Shown here one piece after another: positions 36,401 to 48,429 of a stretch of 64,000 nt of DNA. The notes beneath the pieces are model-generated. The model was not told the origin of the DNA. It searched no databases and saw only the letters and a list, made by a program, of their open reading frames with translations. The DNA lies in assembly GCF_032362555.1 (NCBI RefSeq), contig NC_083512.1:11024001-11088000 (forward strand). Direction: 5' to 3'. Origin of the DNA: Amyelois transitella. Its lineage: Eukaryota; Arthropoda; Insecta; Lepidoptera; Pyralidae. The first letter of the stretch is position 1. Every line of letters starts with the position of its first letter. Made by a program: the position numbers and the translations under genes.

Positions 36401-39400
36401 GAATAGGACCACTCCATCTCTTTCCCATGGATGTCGTAAAAGGCGACTAAGGGATAGGCTTACAAATTTGGGATTCTTTTTTAGGCGATGGGCTAGCAAC
36501 CTGTCACTAGTTGAATTTCAATTCTATCGATAAGCCAAATAGCTGAACGTGGCCATTCAGTCTTCTCAAGACTGTTGGCTCTGTCTACCCCGCAAGGGAT
36601 ATAGACGTGACCATATGTATGTATGTATGTACATTCTTATTACTTTTTTAAAGATTTTACTTTACGGGCGAGTTTAATATCTGTATTATCAATAAATAGT
36701 AGAATGCAACGCGATAGTTTGAAATCAGTTAATTTATGTAGTTTGTCGTTTGTGGAAGCGATAAATTGTAATACATTTATTGCTATATTTGTGTTGATAA
36801 GAATTATTAAGGAATCAGGAATATATTACTACCGTATTGTATGCGGTTATTACAATACATACATAAATACATTAATTTAGATATCTTTATAACTATAAGA
36901 ACATACAAATTAAACTTTCATCAACAAATAATTATAAAATAGGTTCTTTGCTTTAACAAAGAAGTAGAATATTATTATCATCACTAAATAAAAAACAAGT
37001 TTTAAAATAGTATAATTAAAAATATATTATAAAAAAAAATAAAATCAATGTGTACACTACACTACCAAAAGAAATTTGGCGTTAAGTAGAAATGTCAAAA
37101 TTATAACGTGTATATAAATTTATCTCAATATATCGGCGAAACAGATATGTATCTACTGGAAATCAGCTAAACTCATATTTATTTTGGGAGGCGGATTCCG
37201 AAAACTAGGTTATCGAATAGATAGATAATATTTCCCACATCAGTATTATCTATATCTTTAGTTAAGAAGAGTTTTCTCTGTATTTATAGTTAGCGCCAAC
37301 ACTTGAAGTTGAGCTAAAAATTAACACTAAACAAGTAAGAAAATACGGCAGATGTTAACCGCTTTGAAAATAAAAGTGATTCTCAGTTTGACCTGTATGA
37401 ATAGATTTGATTAATATTGTTAAAGATGATGGATGTCCGCGATCATCTCGCGTTACGCTGAACCGTTTTTGATACGGTTCTCGGGAATGTGGTTGTTATA
37501 CTTAGGAGAAGGTTTTACAAATGTAATCGATTTGAGCAGGCTTCTCATTTTACAAAAGTTATATACATATGTATCAAATACCTATTTTTCTCTATTCTTT
37601 GATATGCGTGCCGTGTGGTTTCCGGCACCAATACAAAAAAGAATAGGACAACACCATCTCTTTCCCATGGATGTCGTAAAAGGCGACTAAGGGATAGGCT
37701 TAAAAACTTGGGTTTCTGCTTTTAGGCGATGGGCTAGCAACCTGTCACTATTTGAATCTCAATTCTATCATTAAGCCAAATATCTGAACGTGGCCATTCA
37801 GTCTTTTCAAGACTGTTGGCTCTGTCTACCCCGTAAGGGATATAGACGTGACCATATGTATGTATGTATGTATGTATTCTTTGATATATCTATGACTTAA
37901 ATGTCAAATACGTTGCGTTTTATATATTTCTCTCTTCCGCACTCGCATGTTAGTACGTCTGTCACAAAAATAATGGTTCCTTCTGTTTTAAAGAACAGTT
38001 GCAAGTAACTTGTGACTATATGTATCTGTGTCATCATTGTGCCAGCCAACAGAATGTGACTTAAGAGTTTTTTTTTCGATACTGTTGGCTCCGTCTACAC
38101 CGCATGGGGCAGGGACGTGATGTATGTATGTGTGTATACAGTATAATGTTATTAGTATTCAAATTTTAAACTGACTTTCGACATCCAAGCGGTTTACGGA
38201 TTGCATATAAATGATATATACCTATTGTATTGTGAAATTAGTTTGCCTAACGACAAAGAGTAGTCTTCCTTTTGAAACGCGAGTTGTCAAACCTTTGACT
38301 TCTTGCCAATTTGCACGGGATGTAAGAATCCGACCAGTGACAGGTTGATTTGCTCAAATTAAAAAAAAATATGTTTTATTTTTTAATTTTTTTGTTCTGT
38401 CAATTTAAAGAAATAAAGTTCTACGAGTATGAAAGATGAGAATGCTGTTTATATTCATTTTTAATATTTTGATTTTGCAATAGAGCATTATTATTGTTTA
38501 CATAAATTATTCAACATCTTCTTTTAAATTTGGAAATGTGTGAAATCGGACTATCGATTCGGTTTTCTAAGATTAAGTTTTTAATATATTTTAGTAGCTA
38601 TAGCGATTTTTTTTTATGAAGAACTCTCATAAGTAGAATTTAAACGCGTTCATTAAAAGCGTATGGTATGATGAGCGTTTGTTTAAGATAAAATATTAAA
38701 TAATTATCTTGTGAAATTCCCAAAGATTTTATAGATTTATCTCATTTAAGTATTTGTTTAATGATGAAATCATTAACTTATCACACCCGCAACTCGTAAT
38801 ATTTAAATGTGATACAAGATTCGTGTAATTTTTGCTGTCATAGTCGTAATTTATTATTTGCACACAGAATATTTACATTAGAACACTACTTTTGATTGTA
38901 ACGTAATAGTACATCCGATTTCTTACATTTGCAACACTTTTTATTTTATAAATAGAAAACTTAGTTTCAATAAAATTAGATGGTCCATTTTCTCTGTAAT
39001 TTTTTACTATCTTGTATCCAATGAATGGTTAATTTTTATTATACAACCATGATAAAAATCACGTAAAATTATGCATTTTAAAGTAATGTAAATGGTTTAA
39101 CTTTGCTTTATACAATACAATTTTAGATTTTTATATGTGGTGAAATAATCTTGAAACTTGAAGCAAAGTTTTGAAATTGTAAATATTTTTGGACATAGGG
39201 TGGGTTTTATAAATCTGCATCCCTTTTTATTTTCCATCCGCGTACAAGACGTCATTTATTACTGGCAAACTATGTGAAAATTCAATAGCCACCAGTCTGA
39301 TAAATATAATTTTTACAACGTAAATATTATGTTCTAAAATGTAAACTTAACATATCTTGATTAAGCTACTAAGTTCGTGTAAACGAGGCATCATTCAGAC

Positions 39401-42400
39401 AGTGGAAATTGAACGTTCCCCAAAGTGTGCTCTTACTTGTACAGTGAAAGGTGTTTGAAGTCTGTACTAAAGGGGATCAGATTTCAATGCTCTTCGTTAC
39501 AGTCAAGAACAGATAAAACTAACCCCATCTCCATTCGTGTAACTAAAAGGGTTGTATAAAATATATTTATACAGTCAGTGCATAAATTAGTCCCGACAAC
39601 GTTTCCCAACGTAATAAATATTGTTACATATCGTTTAAATAGAGAAACTTACCTTTGTTATTGATTGTATAAACAGACGGTCAATTCTGCAAGCGACTGT
39701 ACACTTTCAACCCCTTTTTTTACGCACACTGCAACCTGACAGTTCAGTTTCATCTGTCCCCGACTGTACATGGACTGTATCATCACTACACGGTGCTAAT
39801 GCCCTGTGCGTGTGTAGTTTCGTGGCCGGCGTGATCCTGCGGGAGAGGATCCCGGCCTTCGAGCGGATGCTGTGGCGCGCGTGCCGAGGCAATGTGTTCC
39901 TGAGGCAGGCGGAGATTGACATGCCTCTGGAGGACCCGTCTTCTGTGAGTATTCTTCATCAGTCGTTTTGTCTTCGTCGGCTTTAGTGCTGTCTGATTTA
40001 AAGTAGTCTATGTTTTGTTTTTTAAACTTTAATGTTGGGGAATATATACAGTAATCATGTCTATATCCCTTGAAGGATAGACGGAGCGAGGTCTCGGAAA
40101 GATTGATTGAGATAGGCCACGTTCAGCTGTTTGGCGTAATGATAGAATTGAGATTCAAATAGTGACAGGTTGCTAGTCCGTCGCCTGCAAGAAGAATCCC
40201 AAGTTGATAAGCCTTTCACTTAGTAGCCTTTTACGACAGCCATGTGAACGAGATGGAGTATCTATAGAAGATCGTCAAAATAGGTTCAAATAAACGTTTA
40301 AATGAAATTTTGACATGTTATAAGTAGGAACTTATAGTGGTATTATATGCAGTAAGTAACACAATACCTCGATCCTATTGTTATAATCATAAATATTAAT
40401 TAAGACATAAACAAAGATTGCTTTTTTAAATACTTCCCCAGTTTTCCTCTGTTATACTCGTAGTAAGTATTTTATATCACTCTGTCTTTTTTTCCATAAT
40501 TACAAATTACAAAATCTATATATTGATGTAATATCCTTCCTCCTGGCTTTAGTCCCGGTTGAATTCTTATCACTTAAGAGGCCACACATGTTTATCATTA
40601 ATATAATCATCCGTGCTGCAATAGGCTTTCTTACAAAGCTCATCTTTAATGTACTTTTTGGTAATTAATTATAAAATTTTATACAATTAATCAGAAATAC
40701 CTTAGCAAGCCGATGCGCTGAGACCAACAACTTATAATTGTTCCGCAGTGATTTACTGAATCTCAATTCCATCATTATTAAGCTATGCATTCATGCATGC
40801 TTGTCGGTTTAGTGTTCTCTTTAATTTATGATACTTCCCATAATAACTAACTTTCTCTTCGCAGTCGGACAACGTTTACAAATCGGTGTTCATCATCTTC
40901 TTCCAAGGAGACCAGCTCAAGACCCGCGTGAAGAAGATCTGCGAAGGGTTCCGTGCCACCCTCTACCCGTGCCCCGAAGCGCCGGCTGATCGAAGGGAGA
41001 TGGCCATGGGAGTCATGACCAGGATTGAGGATTTGAATACTGTAAGTTTGTAAACATATTTGATTATTTGAAATTGTTCCGTGTAACTTTCGGGCACTCG
41101 ACGGGAGATTAGGGTTGAAAAAAGCGGGAAATTTTCCGGTTTTTTTTTCAAATTCCCTCGTTTTTATACAAGTTTTTTACGAAAGTTTCAAGAAAGATTA
41201 AAATTAAATATTTCACGTTTTTTATTAATAAAACGGAAAAATATGAAAAAAACGGAAAAATATGAAAGAAACGGAAAAATACGATAGGAAAAGAATTGAT
41301 TTCCTTACAATATGCATCATTGTTTTAAAAATTGGTAATTATACATAGAATATATATATAGTTTTACAATCGTCTTTTTCTTATTTTTCGAAACAAACGA
41401 CGAAAATCTCAATAAAACCGTTTTTTCCCCAAGGTTTTATTCTGATATAGGTATTTCAATGTAACAAACCAATAAAACGGTAAAAAACGAAAAAACGTTT
41501 CTTTCACCGAAAAAAACAATTTGTTTCTTTCGGAATTTTCAACGCGACGGGAGATGAATATGGGAGTCATGATCAGGATTGTGGATTTGAATACTGAGTT
41601 TTTGTCAAGATTATCATAAATAAGTATAACTACTTTGTTGAAAATATAAACACTAACATCTCCAAAACATTCTCAAATTTTTCAAAATGGTATTTTGAAA
41701 AACCATCCTATATGTTATTAGTTTTTTTAGCCACCACATGAATGGTAAATCTTTAGATGCACGTGATTTTCAAACCACCTATTAAACTTTTAAGATTTCT
41801 ATGCCTTTTAGAACAGAGTTCTCCGTTAGTAGTTTTAAGCTATTAAATTATATGTTTAAACGAGTAACTTTTACATTAGTATACTGGATATTAAAGTTCT
41901 TCAATTTGGCCTTGGCGGGCGCCTGCTAAGTAAAGCCCCGTTGTCATGACAACCAGATAGAAATTCTGTAATGAAAACCCATTTGTGATAATAATGTTGT
42001 CAATATAAGCTTTTACCCGGGGTGCGTGCGCGCGGCAGTAAACTTAGTTTTGAGTAATTTATTTGTCGTCGACCAATGTTGTGAAAACAAAATCAATGAC
42101 AATTATTGAATGATGTTGACATGTCCCATAATAATTAATTAAACATTTTAGAATTTTGACAAAACGGTGACAGTTATAACGATGTATGTAATCACTTATT
42201 ATAATAATCACTTAATATATCCATTTCCAAGGGCGAGTTAATGTTAAATTATCTGTGGCATACTGTGTTATAAATTTGCATTCGTGGCAGAGAAACCTTG
42301 TAGATAATGTACGGTGTCCGTTTAAAAAATAATTGGTTATTGTACTTGAGTTACCGTGACCTCTGGGCGCCGTAGTGTGGCGTTTTATAAAATACAAACG

Positions 42401-45400
42401 ATTGATAAGTTGGTATAAAGGCTCACGGTCAAAATGCGGAAAGTGAATAGTATACAAGTGTTTAAAAAAGAAATTATGTGAAAGAAATAGGTATATAGAA
42501 TAAAAACATAAATTAACGACTCAATAATGATCAATTTGTGAAAGAAAGAAAGAAAGAAAAAATATTTATTTGGTACATAATTGTGATCTGCTGATGTGTA
42601 TTTAAGAGTTTTTTTTTTACTATAAATGTTAAAAAATGGCTTTATCCGTAAAAAAATCAACTAAGTAATAAAATAGTTAATTATTGAAAACTGATTATAA
42701 AAGACATAAATATTACTCAAAACACTTTAGACCCAATGGTTGACTGGTAGATAATGCTGCTAGCATTTAGTCCGCCAATTGTGCTAAACATTTGTATTTA
42801 GTACAATGAAGTCTAAATAAATAAATAAAAAACTAATAAGTTCTGGTAAAGTTAAGCTTTTTTCGAAATATCATAGGTCAGTGCATGCCTCGCCTTACTC
42901 GGCTTTGACACACTAAAACGTACCGCATTATACCTACTATGTACATAGCGGCGTATGATTAATAGTGATTACAGTGATATATGCCCAATAAAATTGCCTG
43001 CTTTATAAAACACTAGCTGTGCCCGCGACTTCGTCCGCGTGGAATAGTTATTTTGGGCATCATTGAAGCTCTCAAGGATGAATAATTTTCCACGTTTTTT
43101 TCACATATTCCATTATTTCTTCGCTCCTTATAGTTGCAGCGTTATTTTATATAGCCCAAAGCCTTCCTCGATAAATGGTCTATTTAACGCGTTCAAACAA
43201 ACAAACAAACTCTTCAGCTTTTAGTATAGATTGCGCGGAAAATGTTAGTGTCAACTTAAGTACACGTACTTAGCGGCGTATAGACTTGTTGGTCCAATGC
43301 AAACCAATGTTGTGAAACCAAAAGATATGAAAATTATTAAGCGATATGAAGAATTCTATAATAATGAATAAAAATTTTGAATTTGAATTTGGTCTGATAA
43401 GCACAAAAAATCAAAGGTAGCCTTGGACCGCTGTCGGATTATGTGTGGAAGTGCAGTATACGACGTCCTGCTCTTTACGGGGTAAACAAAGCCAACGATT
43501 TTAACTGTTTTAAACTTTCGCGATGCATTATACTATATTACTTTATAAATACTACGCGCACTTACCTTTATATATACAACATACCTTTATTTTATTTCGG
43601 ACGTTTCGAAAAATGTTACAAAGATTCGTGGTTTTTTCTGGGTAAAATCTGGGGTCTACATAATGATCAGGAACTTAGAGCGAGGCGAGATCCACTCCAT
43701 CTTTTTCCCGTGGATTTCGTAAAAGGGATATTCTTATAAACTTGGGAATCCTTGTTTTAGGCGATGGGCTAGCACCATGTCGCTATTTGAATCTCTATTT
43801 CAAATTCAATTCTATCATTAAGCCAAACAGCTGAACGTGACCTGTCAGTCTTTTCAAGTCTGTTGGCTCTGTCTACACCGCAAGGGATATAGACGTGATA
43901 ACATGTACGTAAATTCCTCCAAGTCCTCGGCCAAACCCAAGACCACCGTCACCTTGTCGCTATTTTAATCTCAATTTCAAATTCAATTCTATCATTAAGC
44001 CAAACAGCTGAACGTGACCTATTAGTCTTTTCAAGACTGTTGGCTCTGTCTATACCGCAAGGGATATAGACGTGATAACATGTATGTAAATTCCACCAGG
44101 TCCTCGGCCAAACCCAAGACCACCGTCACCGCGTCCTCGTAGCCGCCGCTAAGAACATCAAGAATTGGTTCGTGAAAGTGCGCAAGATCAAGGCTATATA
44201 CCACACTTTGAACCTGTTCAACTTGGACGTGACTCAGAAATGTCTGATTGCCGAGTGCTGGGTGCCGGCCCTGGATTTGGAGACCATCCAGCTGGCTCTG
44301 AGGAGAGGAACCGTGAGTGAAATAAATAAATATTTTCGGAAAAAAAAATTACACAATTCGTGTTTAAGACGCAAAATTCGTGGCTTGATTTATTAGATAC
44401 TAATTCAATATTCCATTAATTCAAATCTATAATAGAAGAGAAAAGTTTTAGTTTTAGTTCACAACGAGTTAATTCGAAACAACTGGACCGATTTTAACGA
44501 TATTTTGCCTAGTAAGACACAATAACCTAGTATTTTTTTTTGTAAACGATATTTACACAGCTAGAAAAAATAAAAAGATTTTAGAAATAAGGCAACACAT
44601 AACTGTAATAAAAATATATGTATTGTAAGCAAAAAGAGACCATTCGTAGAAAGGTAGTGACAGTGATTGGTAACATAATTTGCCTAGCCCACCAATAAAG
44701 TCGGTCAAATATAAAAAAAAATTAAACAAAAATACGTTTATTTACTCCACAACAAAATGGCCTTAAGTAAAAATGTGTAGTAATACTTATTATCACTGGT
44801 AAATATACCTGTGGACAATAATCGTTGTGGATATGTGGTGCCTACGCTAGGTGTCAAAAGAACCTGTATTGCAGGTCACCAGGTACCCCGCCCGGTATGA
44901 CACAATAAACGGTAACTATAAGGTTATTGCTATAATAAAATATTCTGTCCAAAACACGAAGGTATATTAATTTTCTTCAAAACAGGAACGCAGCGGCAGC
45001 TCTGTACCGCCGATCTTGAACCGCATGGAGACTATGGAGGACCCGCCTACTTACAACCGCACCAACAAGTTCACTTTCGCGTTCCAGAATCTGATTTACG
45101 CGTACGGTGTCGCCACCTATCGGGAAGTTAATCCAGGTAATACATACATAAAATCACGCGTCTCTCCCGGAGGGGTAGGCAGAGACTACCTCTTTCCACT
45201 TGCTGCATACTCTGCATACTTCCTTCGCTTCGTCCACTTTCATAACATGACATCCAGGTAATTGAGAAATTATAATAAATCCGGGCCCGTAGACCCCATC
45301 CTAAAACTATCGCTGTCTTATTTCACGCCATAATAAAAAGCGAAATCCACAGAAGTGTTACAGGGCCCGGGGTCCGCCTTCCGGCTTTTCTCTCTCCACT

Positions 45401-48396
45401 TGGTACGGTTTTCGGCGTCCTCTGATTTCAGTCCATTGGCTCGCGTATCATCTTTTGCGACGTCCAGCCATGAATATTTACTTATATTATGAGTATTACA
45501 TACATACATACAAAAAATCACGCCTCTTTCCCGGAGGAGTAGGCAGAGACTACCTCTTTCCACTTGCCACGATCTCTGCATACTTCCTTCGCTTCATCCA
45601 CATTCATAACTCTCTTCATACAAGCTCGGCGGTTTCGGGTACTCTTGACCTGACCCTTTAACAGGACGTCCTTAATTTGATCAAGATACGTTCGTGTAGG
45701 TCTTCCCACTCCGGCCTTTCCCGATTATGAGTATTATTTTTCCTTATTTTTCATACTGTTGTTTCTCAGCTCCGTACACTATAATAACGTTCCCGTTCCT
45801 GTTCGCGGTGATGTTCGGCGACCTTGGACACGGCGCCATCATGGCCGCCTTCGGGTTTTGGATGTGCTACAAGGAGAAACCTCTGCAGGCGAAGAAGATT
45901 GACAGCGAGGTAGGTTTACCACTGAACGGATCTGATGAGAAACTATGAGAAACTTCGAGAAACCTCTGTAAACCAAGTAGATTGACCGAGAAAGTAGGTT
46001 GCCGGTACATAATTAAGAGAAACGATGAGAAACTTCGAGAAACCTCTGTAAACAAAATAGATTGACCGAGAAATTAGGTTACCACTACATACTTAAGAGA
46101 AACTATGAGAAACTTCGAGAAACCGTTGCAAGTAAAGAAATTGATAGCGACATAGATAAAAATATATTCATCTTAGGAGAACTACAAGAATTTTTGAAAA
46201 ACCTCTGCCAACCAAGAAGATGGACGAGATAGTGGGTTTACCACAAGAGAAACACTCATTCACCAATAACCTTCTAGTGACTTCGGGAATGTCTGCCGTG
46301 TGGTTGTGGCACTTTTGAATAAGACCACTCCATATCTTCCCTATGGATGTCGTAAAAGGCTACTAAGGGAAAGTCTTGTAATTTCGTAAAAGGCGACAAA
46401 AATGCCTTTTACGAAATTTATTGAGAAGATATTTCTAAAATTCTGGGAACCGCACGGCAATCAATGGAAATGATACCTACAAGTCTAAAATCATATACAT
46501 ATATATTTATTTTCAGATCTGGAACATATTCTTCGGCGGCCGTTACATCATTCTGCTCATGGGGCTGTTCTCGATGTACACCGGCCTCATTTACAACGAT
46601 ATATTCTCAAAGAGTCTTAACATATTCGGATCGTCGTGGAAGAACAATTATAACGAGTCTACTTTAACATCGAACAAAATATTACAATTGAATCCCGACT
46701 CTCACGACTATACGCAGAGTCCGTATCCGTTCGGCGTGGATCCTGTCTGGCAGGTAGGATTTTTTAACCCGCCTTGAAAAAAAGAGGGTATGTTATAGGT
46801 TAAACGTGTCTGTTTGTCGCGTTATACCTCACAAAGAGATATCAGTTTAGATTTTTTTATGCCTTTATAATATCTGTATGGATGATAATTGTTAATAATA
46901 ATAATAAAAAACATTGAAATATTTGTATGTAAGCACAAAGTGATCTCATTATGTTTGTTTATAAGAAATTAAATGCCATTTTATGCCATAAAAAAATAAA
47001 GGCATTTGTCCGCGATTATTTCGCGTTTCGCTGAACCTATCTTAATGCGATTTTCATGCGGAAATAGTTCGTTACACTTGTAGAAAGTTTCGAAACATTT
47101 TACCGATTTCAAAACAGAATAACATCGATCGGAGGCGGTTCTCTAACTTATCGATAACCTTTTTTTTTTTACTGAATTGAAAACCTAATTTTTTTGTTTT
47201 TTGTTCACCAGCTCGCTAACGCCAACAAGATCATCTTCATGAACGCTTACAAGATGAAGATCTCCATCATTTTGGGCGTGTTCCACATGCTGTTCGGTGT
47301 CTCCCTATCCATGTGGAACTATGTGTGAGTGATCACTACATAGTATAAAACAAAGTCGCTATTTTAGTCTGTTTGTCTGTATGCTCAAAATCTTTAAAAT
47401 TACGCAACGGATTTAGATGCGGTTTTTTGTAACAGGTAGAGTGATTCGAGAGGAAGGTTTTTATGTATAATTTTTTTTGAATTTTGCACCCGTGCGAAGC
47501 CGGTGCGGGTCGCTAGTTGATAATATATAATATTGAAGATACATAATAATAATAAAATATTTGAAATAAATATATTTAAAATATATTAATATTTTTAATA
47601 TTTTAAATAATAAGAGTACCCGAAACCGCCGAGCTTGCATGAAGAGAGTTATGAATGTGGATGAAGCGAATTAAGTATGCAGAGACCGTGGCAAGTGGAA
47701 AGAGGTAGTCTCTGCCTACCCCTCCGGGAAAGAGCCGTGATTTTATGTATATATGTATGAATGTGAGGCTTTCATATGCTGTAATAGAGTTCGGTGTTCA
47801 AGAAGTCAGATATTTATTTTATTATTTTAGTGGTCTTACAGTGTATTCAAGACTGTTAGCTCTGTCCACCCCCGCAAGGGATATAGACGTGACTATACGT
47901 ATGTATGAAATAATATCACCAAAAAATATCATCAATGCCGTGTGGTTCCCGGCACCAATACTAAGAAGAATAGGACCACTCCATCTCTTTCCCATGTATG
48001 TCGTAATAGGCGACTAAGGGATTCTTTTTTAGGCGATGGGCTAGCAACCCGTCACTATATATAGACGTGACCATAATATGTATGTGTATGTAAAAATATC
48101 TCTTACTTCTTACAGTTATTTCAAGAGGAGGATTTCCATCTACGTGGAGTTCATCCCTCAGATCATGTTCCTGACCCTCCTGTTCTTCTACATGGTGCTG
48201 CTGATGTTCATCAAGTGGACCTCTTACGGGTCTGCCGGCGAAGGTCACTTTGGAAGCGACGACCCGGGTTTGTGACCATATTTCTCTTGTAGACAATGTG
48301 CATTCATCCAGGATTTAGATTTAAGTGATATCTAGATTTGTAATACATAGAGATTCATTCATTCGAGTTCCTCCCCTAGGCAAGTGATTATATATG

Positions 48397-48429
<33 letters not shown>

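Larger units (their letters stand above)
25705..39817 (+). other. Large V-ATPase intron 4, repeat-poor
   Basis: 14.1 kb between exon 4b and exon 5. From 25.7 to 33.8 kb I find only one clear retroposon copy (29657-29790), against one every ~1 kb elsewhere in the gene. From 33.8 kb on, family A, SINE and Helitron copies appear. No further alternative exon was recognised, though I looked for one ending in phase 2 with LG. Confidence 0.6.

Noticed and set aside
42540-42560. GAAA-type simple repeat considered as array
   Set aside because: Only a few units; ordinary low-complexity sequence, and no CRISPR-like spacing exists anywhere in the window.
47961-48296. 111-aa minus-strand ORF
   Set aside because: Antisense to V-ATPase exon 12 plus a family A copy. 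The sense frame is clearly the conserved one.
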